A stretch of DNA of 64,000 bases. Origin: Strongylocentrotus purpuratus. Taxonomy: Eukaryota; Echinodermata; Echinoidea; Camarodonta; Strongylocentrotidae. Of this stretch, positions 49,271 to 61,836 are shown in pieces. The notes under the pieces are model-generated. The model worked only from the letters and a program-made list of their open reading frames with translations, did no database searches and had not been told where the DNA came from. The position numbers and the translations under genes were made by a program. Location: contig NW_022145551.1 of NCBI RefSeq assembly GCF_000002235.5, positions 2,483,501 through 2,547,500 on the forward strand. The letters run 5' to 3'. Numbering within the stretch: the stretch's first letter is position 1; each line of letters starts with the position of its first letter.

Positions 49271-49689
49271 CCCATATCTGTGTGTATTTATCTCTCTGCC
49301 TTTCACTCTCTCTCCTTCTCCATATTTCCCACACCCCTCATTTGTAAAGCTCTTATTTGTTAAATAACCTTCACTGCAATTTTATTTAATTTTTCTTCTG
49401 TTTATCTTACATGTATATTAAGTCTAGGAAACGTTCGAGGAGTTTTTAGTGCCCCTAGCAAATCTATATTTGGGCTTCAATTACCTCTTTCTTTAGAAAT
49501 TTGAGGCATTTATTGGCGGAATGATGTGTGGGCTTAGAAAATATCTTTTCTCAAGAAAAAGTGATGATCAATCGATCTAGTTCCATTATTAGCAAGAGCT
49601 CATATTTCGAAATGGTCCCTCATGAACAAACATGGATCAAAAAGGCATACTTACACAGTTTTCGACAAGGTGGATTTTTTTGTCGCACG

Positions 49690-49736
49690 GCTTTTTTTGG
49701 AGGGGAGAGGGGGGTGGGGGTGGTGGGGGGAGTACC
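49690..49736 (+). repeat. G-rich patch, potential G-quadruplex
   Basis: GGAGGGGAGAGGGGGGTGGG followed by GGTGGTGGGGGGAG gives at least four G runs within about 35 bases on the plus strand. Confidence 0.6.
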
Positions 49737-50658
49737 AAAATCATAATTAATACGTGACGTTTACATTCCTCTCCTACTTGCTCGATATAGTTCAATGGCG
49801 AACAATTTAATCAATTAATTAAAAATTGGTCTTTGTTGTAATGTGATGTTTGTTCTTTTTGTGGGCGTAATGAATTGTAATAGGGAACAAATCAAACGGT
49901 ATGAATTAGAATAACCTTACAATTTACATCGTCCTCATTTGTTTGTAAGGTTGCACTTGTCTTTAACATACCCACAACCTTGCATTGAATTTCGAATATT
50001 TTTTTTTTTACTTTTGTGAATATAATACAATAAATATATTTATATGACATTAGGTCCCTCGGGACACTCGATTCATCACTGATTACTCAGAAATAGACGA
50101 AAATGAGGACATAAAAACAGACTTTTGATGCAGGGTTTCTTGATGTCGGCAAGAAGTTGGTAGCAAAGGTTGCCGAGGACATCGATTATCAAAGGGTGGA
50201 CATTCTTTTCTCTTGTCCATCCTTGTAGTTTGCATTCCGTAAGGGGTAATCATGGGGGAATAACTAACATCCATCATCTCAGCGCTGTCTCTCTCAGCCG
50301 GAGCTGTCCCGTGTGAGTTTGAGGGATACGGCCTGTTGCCTTTTCTAAGCCTCGCGCTTTTAGAGCCCCATTAACAACGATCGCCCCCTCGTGGAGGAGG
50401 GGAAAAGCAAGATGACTTTCATCGACAAACGAAAAGATGACAGAGAAGATGATGACTCACATCGGACAAAGGTTCTGGGAAAACTTTGTAAATGGGACGT
50501 AATATTGTATTTCATCTTTCTTTTTTTGTGGCACCTTTAATCCTATACCCGTTGCCGAGGTTTGCATTGCACGGGCAAACTATAAATCGATACGCATGAA
50601 AGTTACAATTATGAGGCCTATTATGCATTTTTTCTGCAAAGAATTTCATTTCATTTGT
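49737..50658. other. Unique sequence with two small divergent open frames
   Basis: The minus-strand frame 50083-50277 (64 codons, MMDVSYSPMITPYGMQTTRM onward) is open upstream to about 50370 without a further ATG and has balanced amino-acid use. On the plus strand 50412-50540 is a 42-codon frame with an acidic/basic N-terminus and hydrophobic C-terminus. Neither matches a family I know, and splice signals are weak, so no gene is called. Confidence 0.3.
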
Positions 50659-50853
50659 TTAAAGGCCCACTGCACTACTTGTAACTACTTGCGCCCTCTA
50701 TATAACAAACAATGCCTAATCGGTGACCATTGGTCCCCCATGATCCTCTTTTCCTTATGTTAACTGAGAGCTGAGTTGATGAGATAACCACCTGTCCAGT
50801 GACCTTGCAGGGCGCTCTAATCCCTCCTGTAAACTACGGCAGATAAGCTTTAA
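50659..50853 (+). mobile_element. TTAA-flanked MITE, family B copy 3
   Basis: A 195-bp element with intact TTAA on both sides and left end TTAAAGGCCCACTGCACTAC. It is collinear with 7710-7904, the same length, and shares CAAACAATGCCT and GATAACCACCTGTC. Confidence 0.9.
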
Positions 50854-52054
50854 ACAAACTCATGTTATAAAATAGACCACAAATTTCACCTGGCAAAGTT
50901 CCCCCTTAAAGTCGTTGCGGGGTAAAGTGAATAAACGTACTGTTTGTAATTGTATCTTTATATTTGAATCGACAATGCCCGACAAGAAAAGGCCATCTCA
51001 CAAGCACATTTGTCGTTTTTGTAAGCTGTTAGAATTTCATGTCTTTGCCCATCAGAAGGTGTAATAGGTAGGTGCATATGAATGGAATCTTTCCGAAAGT
51101 GAGGTACGGGGGCGCATGCTTTCGACCCACTACAATAAAGGGGTTTCCCCTTCTCTTGTTACACTCACTGCATAGAAACAGAACATACTATATTTTGTTG
51201 TTAATTAATTATAAAACTTATCAAAACAAATTAACAAAACATTTGATTCTAAATTTGTTAAAGAGGCTTTGTAAACGATTGTTTAAGAAATGTAACAATT
51301 TTCGTATCAGCAGGCTAAGGTCAAGCAAAATCGTTTGCCCGACCCAGATATCGAATCGCCCTTTGAGCTTTAGAGTCCAAATTCGTTTGAATTCCTAACA
51401 ATTTTCTTTCTTTCTTTCAATTTTCATAGTTTTGTCGAACCACTGTCCATCAGCGCTACCTGGTTCTGACACCGCGGTCCCTGGTTGAATCCAAAACACG
51501 AATTTAGATCGAGTCCTTGACCTTAAAAGGGTCAACCTGGGGGATTTCCCTGGCCTGGGCTTTACAAGAACTAGAATAAGGGGCACGGGTAAACAGAGGT
51601 CATCTAAGGTCATCAATTTGGTATTTAAAGAAATACAAATTTAGAACGTATCAGCTCACACGGGAAAATACAAATAGTGATTGCTATTTGTGAAAACGTA
51701 AAACTACCATTTTGCTTTTTGTCCCCAGTTCAGCTAAAAACCAAGTCAATTTGTAAAACGTTGAATTTGATTGTCATTGGTTGCCTATGAAATCTGATAG
51801 GTAGATTGGAGAAATGTTTCGCATTGAGTTTACAAATGCATGTGGCAGGTGACTGGTTTAGGAGCTGAAAGGTTTAGTTAGGGTTGTCAAACTCTTTTGG
51901 TGATGTCTGCACGGTTTTAAAGGCATCTGGTCACACCGGCTTGATATTCAAGTGTTAAAGCTTATACCTGATTTTGTATTACCTGTTTATTTGTTTGCTT
52001 ATTTATTTGTCGCTGTGTACTTCCTTTTAAGCGTGTATTAGCCTGGGCTGGCCC
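50854..52054. other. Unique sequence with a possible solo TTAA-element end
   Basis: TTAAAGGCATCTGGTC at about 51917 resembles a family A left end, but no partner end was found. A 108-codon plus frame (51072-51398) has no recognisable features. Confidence 0.35.
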
Positions 52055-52259
52055 TTAAAGGGAGGCTTTACTACTTCAGCCAGAAGGGATTAGACCACAC
52101 AGCGAGCCATCGAGGTCACTGTGACAGGTGGCTATCTCATTAACTCAGCTCTCATTTAACATAAGAAAAAGAGGATCATGGGGGACCAACAGGCACCGAT
52201 TGGGGAAGTTTTCTATATAGAGGGAACAAGTAGCTACAAGTAGGACAGTGTGCCTTTAA
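52055..52259 (-). mobile_element. TTAA-flanked MITE, family B copy 4
   Basis: A 205-bp copy in reverse orientation between TTAA tetramers, ending GACAGTGTGCCTTTAA. It is the longest copy, retaining ATTGGGGAAGTTTTC where 24205-24392 is shorter, and carries GAGGATCATGGGGGACCAAC. Confidence 0.9.
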
Positions 52260-53105
52260 ACATCACCATCCAAATTATGGTTTAAATAGAAGGAACCCAA
52301 AATGGAGAACTGACGTTCATCGTCCTTAATCGTTAAGAGGGTATCCCATTTATCCCGGTATCACTGCGATTGTTGATGTTTTTTTGCAAGAAATTCAGAT
52401 TTCAATTTTTGATACAAAATAAGTTAAAGTCTTCCTGTTATGATGAGGTCTTCCTTGCATGGTATAGGAGCCTTCCATTTTGAGAAAATCGAATACGAAT
52501 CGAAGTGACGTCACACCTCGTGCAGCGCATGATTGCCAATTAACCTGTAGGAAATTCCACATATTTCTGTATTGGAAGGAATAAAATACCCCACTATTTT
52601 TATATTAATGCTACAATGTATTTCTACATAATTATCAATCAGTAATCTGCGAAAATAAAATGCAAATCTTTTTTTTTTTTGCAATTTCTTTCAAAATCCA
52701 CTCTTTTTCAGGTCAGTATGCGGTGGTCTTTTGTCAAAGACACCGTACCTTAGTTTGATCCGTATTGGTTCCGTTATGTTATCTTGCCAAGTGATCTTCT
52801 GAAATTCAAACGTTCCATCAACAATATATGACCTCTTTCCGTATCAGACTTGTACCGTGCGCTGGGGTCAGGGGTATGGTTACCTTTATACCAACTATGG
52901 ATTGAAAGATGGAAAATGAAAAGAGGGAGAGAAGCAGGGGCGTCTGTGACGTATCCACAGCTTAGCTTCAATAGGGGGCAAACATTTTAGCTATCTGTGA
53001 TCCATTCATTTCCAGAAGTGAATGTCTTTTAAGAATTTTGTCATAACCTCGTGCGTTTCCATTTTTAATCTCACAATTGTGGAATTACAAAAGTATGATT
53101 CTCTA
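52260..53105. other. Unique AT-rich sequence
   Basis: No genes or elements recognised. A GTGACGTCAC palindrome lies at about 52505. Confidence 0.4.
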
Positions 53106-53299
53106 AATCCCCAGCTCAGTTGGTAGAGCAGTGGTCTCGAAATCCGGCGACCCGGGTTCGAAACCAAGTCGATGTGCTAGTGCCCTTTGGTAAGGCATTT
53201 ATCCTCATTACCAGGTCTATCGGAGAGGACCTAAAGCCGTCGGTCCTCTGGTTGCTTTAAACAAGCATTAAAAATAACCACCAATACTTACTACTACTA
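53106..53299 (+). mobile_element. tRNA-derived SINE, second type
   Basis: The head (about 53106-53178) has D arm GCTCAGTTGGTAGAGC, which serves as the A box, and B-box GGGTTCGAAACC. The anticodon and T stems are degenerate. The body contains TGCCCTTTGGTAAGGCATTT, ACCAGGTC, GAGAGGACC and GCCGTCGGTCCTCTGGTTGC, and ends in a (TAC)n-like tail at about 53284-53299. The body differs from that of the SINEs at 39466 and 61837, so this is another family. Confidence 0.8.
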
Positions 53300-53346
53300 A
53301 AGTGCCTGTTTTGTTTTTCCTGGTCGGAAATATGCCAAGAGGGGGC

Positions 53347-53357
53347 GGGGGGGGGGG
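53347..53357 (+). repeat. Poly(G) run, 11 bases
   Basis: Preceded by AGAGGGGGC, giving a G-rich patch on the plus strand. Confidence 0.9.
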
Positions 53358-54500
53358 CAAAGTGCCCCTTACCCTCCTTCGTTGACGCTAGTGTGGAGGA
53401 GAATTTCAAAACATTGAGTGGCCATGATGGTCGTTCCTGGGCTAGAGGAAATCTTGTCTGGGAGACCAGGTAGATGGAGAAAGATGAACAAGTGTCTATA
53501 GTCAATGATATCAGACATCAAGGATGTATGCATGGGTGGTGCAGGGTACTATTTATCAATGGCGCAGCTACCAGGGGCACCCAAGGGGGCATATGCCCTT
53601 TCGCTCGAATGGCCAAAATAGAATATGAACATGAAAGGGAAAGAGAGAGAGGGGGAAAGAGAAAGAGAAAGTTAGAGACAAAAATGGGGAATATACATGA
53701 AATACAAAAATTGTAGACCCTGTCCTTTTTCGGCTACCCATCTTGTTCTTGCTCATTTTGTTTTCTCACATTTCCCCCCATTTAATACCGGAGCCACCTC
53801 ACCAACCATGACGTTAGTATCCCCTCAATGACTAGACACTCGCTACACCATTAATTGCTATTAAGCATTGTCTTTTGATCCGTTATGAATTCATTTTATA
53901 TGATTTTATGGATGTGAAATCATGCTCTGTAGGAGAATAGGAAAACGTAAGTTTAAAAAATATAAAACGTTAACGTTCTGAAGATTTTTTTTTACTTTGT
54001 TGAATGGAGTGTGGATTTTATGAGACGTTTGGCGTAGAGTATATTCAAATATTTTTCATGTCGGGAAAAGTATACATAATCGCTATAATTATTAGTAATT
54101 AAAAGTATGTTGCAGTTTGTCTCGCCACCGTATCTAATAATTATGATCCAATTAATTTGTTTGTTTCTTTGCAATATTGTGTTAATATTGTGGTACCTTT
54201 TGGGCGACCCTGAATAATCAGTACATGCTGTAATAAAGCGTTGGACTTGATCTAATACAGATACTTGCGCAGAAGCAACATATTGCTATGTATGCGCAGA
54301 CACGTGAGCACAGGAGATAGCTTAGCATTTTCGGGCACCTTTGCGCATAGTGCCGACAAAAAAAAAAATCTGTCATTATGTTGAAATAATTTGAGCAAAG
54401 CAAGAATGAAAAGTGAAAGCCCCCGTGGCTATACACTCCAAATCCTTCAAGCCGTGATTCAATAAATAAAATCAAAATATGATTTTGAAAACAGTTTCTA
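53358..54500. other. Unique sequence, one degenerate hAT-like end
   Basis: CAATGGCGCAGCTACC at 53558-53573 resembles the CAGTGGCGTAGC terminus and is followed by AGGGGCACCCAAGGGGGC. A GA-rich patch (53634-53675) follows. No genes. Confidence 0.35.
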
Positions 54501-54501
54501 C

Positions 54502-54532
<31 letters not shown>

Positions 54533-54549
54533 TCTCTATCTCTCTCTCC

Positions 54550-54584
<35 letters not shown>

Positions 54585-54595
54585 CCTCTCTCATT
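54501..54595 (+). repeat. (CT)n microsatellite
   Basis: CT tract with CCC and TTT interruptions. Confidence 0.95.
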
Positions 54596-56283
54596 CACAA
54601 TAGCCATCTGACTGCAGGTTTTCCAAGGTGCAGAGAGAAAGGATAACTTCCGCTCCATTTAGTACCCGTCATCCTTCTGATATATTATTTTGCCGTCTGC
54701 AATTTCAAATTCGTAAAGATTTTTCTTCTCTTCGCTTATCCTCGTCACCTTTTAGTTTTCACCATTTAGTATAACTCGACAGTTCAACAAATATTTGAAT
54801 CTTGAGTAGTCAAAGTTGATTATATTATAAATGTAAATCAACTTGAATATATGTTTGTTAATTTGTTGCAAACAAATCAATAACATTCCTGTGCAGGGAA
54901 AAATATGGAGACAACTAAAATTAGTATATGATATTTTTTAAAAGAATTTATAGATATTAAAATTGAAATTGGGAACTTTTAAATTTGTGAATGATATTAA
55001 CTCTATATGAATGAGATTCATTTGTCAGCATGCTCAGTTGTAAGATCATTCTTGAGAAGGTTTTTAAAATGTTAATGGATTCCATTTTCTTTTTCTTTCA
55101 GAAAGATCACCACGAAAAAGCTTAAATATTGACAGATAAAGATATGTCGAATGTTAACAAAGATGGGGGGATTAGAAGTATGGATGATCAAAGATAGATA
55201 CGATGGGAGTGGGATATAGAGATTCCGAAGCAGAAAGTAAAGAAATACTCATTTCTGTGGAAACAATCTTTGTGTCATTGTAAAAATATGTATATAAAAT
55301 GAGAAAAAAAAGGTAAAAAATATATGTGTTGAATGACAGATGAAACAAGTTGGAACTTTCTTTATGGTCATTATTTTAATCAAAAATTAAGTGTATACCG
55401 GTATGTTACGATTAGTCTGTCCGATTTCTTTCGGCGACGTTCTAGTAAAAAGCAGACGTTCTAGTGAAAAGCATATTAAATATGAACAAATACATTAAAT
55501 GAATAAAATAAAGAACAAATCCTAAGGAGGGCGATCGACAGTGAGTTTAGAAAAGGGATGCAAAGTCGAAAATAAATTAAATTAAAATATAAAATGACAT
55601 ACATGTGACGAACACGATGCAGGGGGAGGTACAATAAGGAGGCGAGGAGTGTGAGGGTGGGGATGATACGACAATCAAGCATGAATTTCTAGCATTCTAT
55701 ATTAGCAATAGGAACTGTAGAACAAGTTAAAAGAGCACGACTGGGCAGGGGGTGGTGTACTCTCTGGTATGCCGCCGGGTCGGCCGGGCTGACGCCAGCA
55801 AGGACTTAGGTATGCATTGGCCCTTGTCGCGGCGGGTCTCAGCTTTCGTTCTCCTCAAAATATCTCCTGTTTGATTTCTATACCCCAAAAGAAGAGAGTT
55901 TCTACCTCTTTTTTGTTTTACTATGGAGGAATTAATAACAAACACCCTTCGATATGGCCACCTGCAAAGGAACCGGAATGGCGGAATTATTCTCCATATT
56001 TTCCAGGATCGTTCGATCATACTCATTTATAAGGCCCAGAGATAAAAGTAATGTATGGTCCTGTATAGGTTCTCTGTGTGATGCTAATAACAGTCGTGAC
56101 AGCCTTGATGAAATCCACACCAGTAGATAATATTACATAGAAATGAGGAAAAAAATATGTCAATGGAATAGCCCGATAAGTTCTACCGCAAATGTATGAT
56201 TTGTATTAATGTTTCACTTTTTGCCTGTTAAAGGTGCATTAATGTATTTCAGTATTAAACTTCTCTTTCTCGGTATGCTGCTG
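54596..56283. other. Unique AT-rich sequence
   Basis: Open on both strands at about 55727-56120, where the minus frame runs through a good acceptor-like CCGGTTCCTTTGCAG. The translations are unrecognised and no donor or second exon fits. Otherwise nothing is seen. Confidence 0.35.
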
Positions 56284-57021
56284 CAGTGGCGTAGCCTTTG
56301 TCCCACCAGTCATTCAAGGGGCACTAGTGTGGTGGGGGCGGCATGGCTAGGTAATGAAATGCGAGATGATGAGGGTATCAGATATCTACCCCCCCCCCTC
56401 TCCCTCTCTTCACATCTCTCACACACCTTTTATCTCTATTTCTCTCTCTCTCTCTCCCTTCCTCCCTCCCTCTCTATCTCGCTCTGCCTATATGTCTAGT
56501 CTCTCTCTCCTTCCATCCACCCCCTGTCTCTCTCTCTCTCTCTCGCTCTCTCTCTCGCTCTCTCTCTCTTTCCCTCTCTCTCTATTTGCACATGTCTCTC
56601 TCTCCCTCTCTATCTATCTACATGTATCTATCTATATCTCCCTCCATCTATCCCTTGTTCTCTCTGACTCTCTGTCTGTCTCTCTGCCTCTTTCTCTCTG
56701 TCTCTTTCTACTACTACTGGAAAAGCACCGGCTACTTCATGAGAACCGTCTGCCAACCGACTTTTCTTATCAGTGACCTACCTGTAATGAGCTCCCCCCC
56801 CCCCCTCACTCTACTTCAGGAAAGCTAGAGAGAAGAAGAAAGGGACAGATCAAGGCAACTTTAAAATAAAATGACCCAATCCCTCTCACACCCTCTCCTC
56901 CCAATAACTCCTTATTATCTCGTCTTTCACAGCCTCTTATCAACCTAATTAAACCATACCCCCTCCCCCGCCCCTACGAAAAAAGTGCCCCTCATGGGTT
57001 TTGTCCCACGCTACGCCCCTG
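56284..57021. mobile_element. hAT-like non-autonomous element with internal (CT)n
   Basis: Left end CAGTGGCGTAGCCTTTGTCC and right end, inverted, CAGGGGCGTAGCGTGGGACA form imperfect terminal repeats. Such CAG..GGCGTA ends are typical of hAT elements. I could not find a matching 8-bp target duplication in the flanks (TGCTGCTG versus CTCCTTAC). The interior is mostly C runs (56389-56398, 56794-56805) and a degenerate (CT)n array (about 56399-56705). The 140-codon Ser/Leu frame is a repeat artefact. Confidence 0.55.
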
Positions 57022-59042
57022 CTCCTTACGCCTGACGCCCTTCACGCGAATGTCTACCAATATATCTGGTCTCTTCGTAGGGGGCACTCTCTCTGTTGAC
57101 TCAATATCAAATGCTTATGTCTCCATGTTTTAGCAGACGACCATTTTACAAGGCTGGGCCACATTTTTCGGCGCCATTCTTGAGATAGTTTTACCTGATG
57201 CCCTGTTTAAACCAGCTTAAACTGGATTTTTAAATAAAGTCTGGTGCCATGTGTGGTTTTTCCTCAGGTCTTTATTAATATATGATAAAGGACGGTTGGG
57301 TGGAAAGAAGGAGATCGAAGACGCTGTGTATTCGGCCCTAATTTTGCCTCTGAAGGGTGGGTGACCTTTTGCTTGATTATCAACTTTTTGGTTTCTGGAT
57401 TTTAAGAGGGAGAGATGATTGTGGGCAAAAACTTCTTATTACAATGACATCCATGGTTTGTACATCGTGTTATATTTAATAGAACCGTAGCGAAATTGTA
57501 TAAGTTACGAACAAAATACAAAAAGACCACCAGTACCAGTAACGATCGCAACTACCCTAGGCAAGTTCAGTAGCCCTGTACGTCACCTATTGAAATGTGC
57601 GAAAATGACAATGAGGTATTACGTAATCAGAACATGAATTCTATGGGACACAAAATAGGCTTGTTTTTAAATATCAATATCATAGAAAACAAATATCGAG
57701 GGAAATATTTCCTGAGAACAAAAATACACATCAGATAATTCATCAAAATTAACACCGTGAATTCAAGCCATGAGCTTGCTTTGATACTTAGAAAGTAAAA
57801 ATCATATTGTTTTGCAAATAATCATAATCAATTTACTAAACAGTTTCCTCGTCCTTTTCCTATTTTTTTTAGGAAGTGATTAATTTAGAGGCAAACTGAG
57901 CAACAACAAAGTCCAAAAAAGAAAGTTGTACAAACTGACAATTTTTCTCCCTGCTGACAAAGGGATATTTTCGGAAGAAAAGCGCTTCCATATGATCTGG
58001 TTGTCATCACCCTGTGTGCTAAGCTGCAATGAATAGAATACTTGTGGTTAAAATATCATATAACGACTTTTTTTTTCAAGTTATAATCACTCCATACACA
58101 AGATGTAATCTAAACGCTGAAACAATGGGGGAGCATACGGTAGCCTTAAAGTGAAAGTTTTCACTGTAAAGAATAACTTAATATTCGAAATGTGTGAGTA
58201 AAGTTGAACAAATTTTTACTTGTTTTTGTTGTGTATCTCATTCAAGGTTTTAGACGTTGTCAAACTTGAGCAATGATCATTCTAAATTTGTACTCAAAGT
58301 ACAATGTTTCCTTTTTCATATTTTCCGTAATTTCAGAAAAAGAGTTTAACAAAATTATTGAATATTTTGGGGTATACTGTACAATTTTTTTTTTAATAGT
58401 ATCTCGTTCAAGGATTAGAGCCTGTGCCAATTTGGGAAATGATTATGATATTCTTTTGTGAAATGTTTGCTTTCATTTTCATAAGTATTTCGAAAGAATA
58501 CCATATATAACATATATATTTCAATTACATGTATTTATTTCATCATCATGTTTACGAGTTCGACAAATATTTTATCCACACCCGATGCTGGTGTTGATGC
58601 TGCGAATGATAATATGAAGATGACGCATCAAAATGTTTCCTTTCATTTTCGTAATGAAACACACAGTGTAAAATCTAAAAACAAAGATTGCATTTGTACG
58701 ACGTCATATCATTTCAAATATCTTAAATTATATCCCGTCGTATCATGCTGGATGGATTTCAAGTCATTCTAGAGGTGGGATACTTTTCATTTGGATTTTA
58801 TCTGATTTTTGTCATGAGGATAATTATTATCATTATGAAAGAAAGGAGTATGCATTGCCACGCCCTTGTATAATTGACAGTTATATTTAATAAAATAAGT
58901 GCTTGCGATTTCACCACAAATAATGGAAAATAAGTTTTGGGAATCGTTTGTTTTATTGGTAAAGAGACGGACAAAAGAAGAAAAGTCACAATATAGAGGC
59001 GGATCATGATTTTCGTTAATTTTTTTTTTCATCTTCAGGAAT
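57022..59042. other. Unique AT-rich sequence
   Basis: The longest quiet stretch of the window. Frames of at most 81 codons, none with features. Confidence 0.45.
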
Positions 59043-59145
59043 GGGGGGGGGGGGGAGGGTCAATATCTTTACAAACAAAGGGTAACCACCCCCCCCCCCC
59101 CCTGAGCGTTAACATACATTTTTTTTTAATGGGAGGGGGGGGTGG
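59043..59145. repeat. Opposed G and C runs
   Basis: 13 G (59043-59055), 14 C (59089-59102), then a GGGAGGGGGGGG patch at about 59131-59143. The G and C runs could pair as a hairpin, and each G-rich strand could form quadruplexes. Confidence 0.9.
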
Positions 59146-60910
59146 CAACTTCTTTTCGGCCATCGATGAGTCCCCATATGAATAGACCTCTGATGCACAC
59201 AAAATGAAATATTAAACACGATATGATTCTAACGAATTTCATTCATCACATCGAAAAGCTGAATATAGAAGATTATTAGGGTGTATGAACGGTGGTAAAA
59301 GAAAGAGAAAGGCATGAGAAAAATCGACAGGGACATTGAAGAGGTGATTGACATGACAGAGCAGAAGTTGGGTGGAATATTCGGGCGAGACAGAGAAGGA
59401 TAGGTTCATATAGGTTTTGTATAGATGCAAAGAAATCCATGTTCATACAGATTAGGATAGATTGACGGGTTTAACACAGAAAGACAAAGAGGGAAAAAAA
59501 CTTGGTCTGTAGGAAATCGGTCAAACTGGTTTCGGCTTCCCCTTGTATCCTCATTTAACCTTTGCTTCCCTCTCTCTCTACATATTTACACACACAGATA
59601 TATGCTAGCAATGCTGGCAGGAGGTTCAACAAATCTCCGCTAAAACATCAACAAATAACCAATATGACCCTGGCCTCTAAAAAGAAAGAGAAATCCTCTT
59701 CATTTTCTTTTTTTTCTACCTTTCTTTCGTTTCCAGACAAGTTTCTGATTTCCTCTTCACTCTTCGCCGAGAGATGAAAAAAGGAGAATAGAAAACAAAG
59801 AAAAACATCAAACCGAGAGCGAGATGTTCTCATCTGACAGTCTTCGGGGAATAATTGTCAACTGGTATGATTGACAGCTAACCGTAGATGGCAGTAGAGC
59901 AGTTTCAATTTGAGGACGAAGCTGATGGTCTCCAAAAATATTTCTTATTTGTATCCCCCCCCCCCCCCCTCCTAACAATGAAAGTGAAATCAAAATGTAT
60001 AAATATTTCTCATAATTAAGTAAAAGTTTATGGTAAAACGTTGTTTGTTTGTTTTTCTTTCTTTCTTTCTTACTCACTTTTTTTTCTTTTTTAAACATTT
60101 TTCCTCTCTTTCTTTCTTTTCTTTTTTCATTTCTTGACTGCTACCACGATAGTGATCCATAATGGACATATGTGCTCATAACCTAACCATCACCATGTTC
60201 ACAGTAAATCGAATCACTCACATATCATTTACGTAATTTCTCCAAGGCAAATAGCAAAAGCCAAATTGCACGCAATACAGGTTTTTATTCCCACGTGACA
60301 TTATTAAATATCCTATATCTTATTTCAGAAAGTAAAATTATTATGTAGAGTTTTAGTACAAAATCACAGAACTTTAATCTAAATGTTCAAGATTGCAAAA
60401 GGATATTATTTTCAAAATAATGGAAAATAGCTTTGTATTGAGCATGACAAGGTAAGAATGATGGGCTTATTGGAATATATTAATGAGTTTAATGATGTAA
60501 TATATAATTATCATCGTTAGAGTGTATATACCTGGCTTGATTGCGAAAATACAGAATTAAGAGTCGTAAAAAGAAAGCCTAGTGGCCATCGTGTTTAGTT
60601 ATTAACACTAGATGGCGCTATACGACTATCTTTGGCAGAGCAATGTATACACAGAGTTTGAGAAAACTTTGTTTAGTTGGTACAACGAAGCGTATACCAC
60701 TTGTTGTGTGATTCCCAACAAAGCAGTATTCGCCTTATTGTGCTCACCTTGGAAAAGGTTGGCCAAACTCTCATAATCAATGACAATTTGTTGCGTTATA
60801 TGACCCCACACTATTTGAATTTTCATTTGAGAGACATTTCTACATTACTGACCTGGGAAGATGGGGGTATCTACAGAAGATACAAGGAATACGCCCCCAA
60901 AGATGATGCA
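59146..60910. other. Unique AT-rich sequence with one C run
   Basis: A 15-base C run at 59955-59969 and (TTTC)n near 60055-60125. Frames up to 96 codons have no features. Confidence 0.4.
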
Positions 60911-60924
60911 GGGGGGGGGGGGGG
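60911..60924 (+). repeat. Poly(G) run, 14 bases
   Basis: G run within GATGCA..CGAAGAAAAAG. Confidence 0.95.
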
Positions 60925-61067
60925 CGAAGAAAAAGTTTTTTTTTGTAAAGGATAGGGATTAAGGAACCGTGCAAAGGAGGTTTTGCGACCTACTTCCACA
61001 CCTCCCCTTAATAGTCAATTCATTGTTGATGTACATCCTACTCACAGAGTAAGACCAGGACAAAATA

Positions 61068-61293
61068 CACGGGGGCTCGGGGCGAATTAGCCCCCGAAAT
61101 GCCAAAAAGAGCCCCCGAAAGTCATAAAAGAGCCCCCCAAAATTTGCATAGAGTTCAATGCAAAACAAATTTAAGAGTGTTATTTTCATGAAAGCAAGCT
61201 TGAAAAGTAGCCCACGAAATTTGTTTAATATTTTCCCCCTGGTATAGACCACCCCCCCCCCCTTCAATCCACGAACCAACGCTACGCCACCAG
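61068..61293 (-). mobile_element. hAT-like end with short G-rich direct repeats
   Basis: The minus strand starts CTGGTGGCGTAGCGTTGG (61276-61293), then an 11-base G run (61252-61262 as C on plus). Further in are three or four direct repeats of about 21-24 bases built on TTTCGGGGGCTCTTTT (61068-61140). The other end of the element was not identified. The 114-codon minus frame is produced by these repeats. Confidence 0.45.
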
Positions 61294-61836
61294 TAAAGGA
61301 CATATAGTCCCAGACTAATAGCCTACATGTACGTGTTTGGCAGGGACGGTAAATCTTGTTGTTTCCTCACGAGAAATTAATATGATAATGGTATATTCGC
61401 ACCTGTCGGTTGGAACTTGTTTTTACCGATATAAAAGTTATTGCAGTAACCATTTACCAAATGGGCACATGCGAAACGTTTTTAGAGATCACGTCTTGAA
61501 ACAAGGGGTGTGTAAGATAATAAAGTTCATTGTATAATGCAATCTGTATAAGCATCATTTGAACTATGCGATTTAAACTCTCCCAAGTTATAAAAAGAAC
61601 ATTGTAAAAAGGCTTCTTTCTTGGTGATTCAACAGATTGTTTTGGAGAATATTCAGAAGTGGATGACCTTTCGGGTGTATTTTTGCCCCCCCCCCCCCTT
61701 TAGTTTAAATAATTGTTCCAGTGGCGCCCCCACCCCCATATCTTGAATGTGATCGTCTGCACTGTTCGATCCAAAAATTGAAAGTTCTGCACCCTTTCTC
61801 TAAGAGCAGAATACCTCACAATCTCCAAAAGGTATG
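61294..61836. other. Unique sequence with one C run
   Basis: A 14-base C run at 61686-61699; otherwise nothing recognised. Confidence 0.45.

Noticed and set aside
55727..56026. 99-codon minus frame preceded by an acceptor-like pyrimidine/AG site
   Set aside because: The plus strand is equally open, there is no donor or polyadenylation signal in a sensible place, and no family is recognised.
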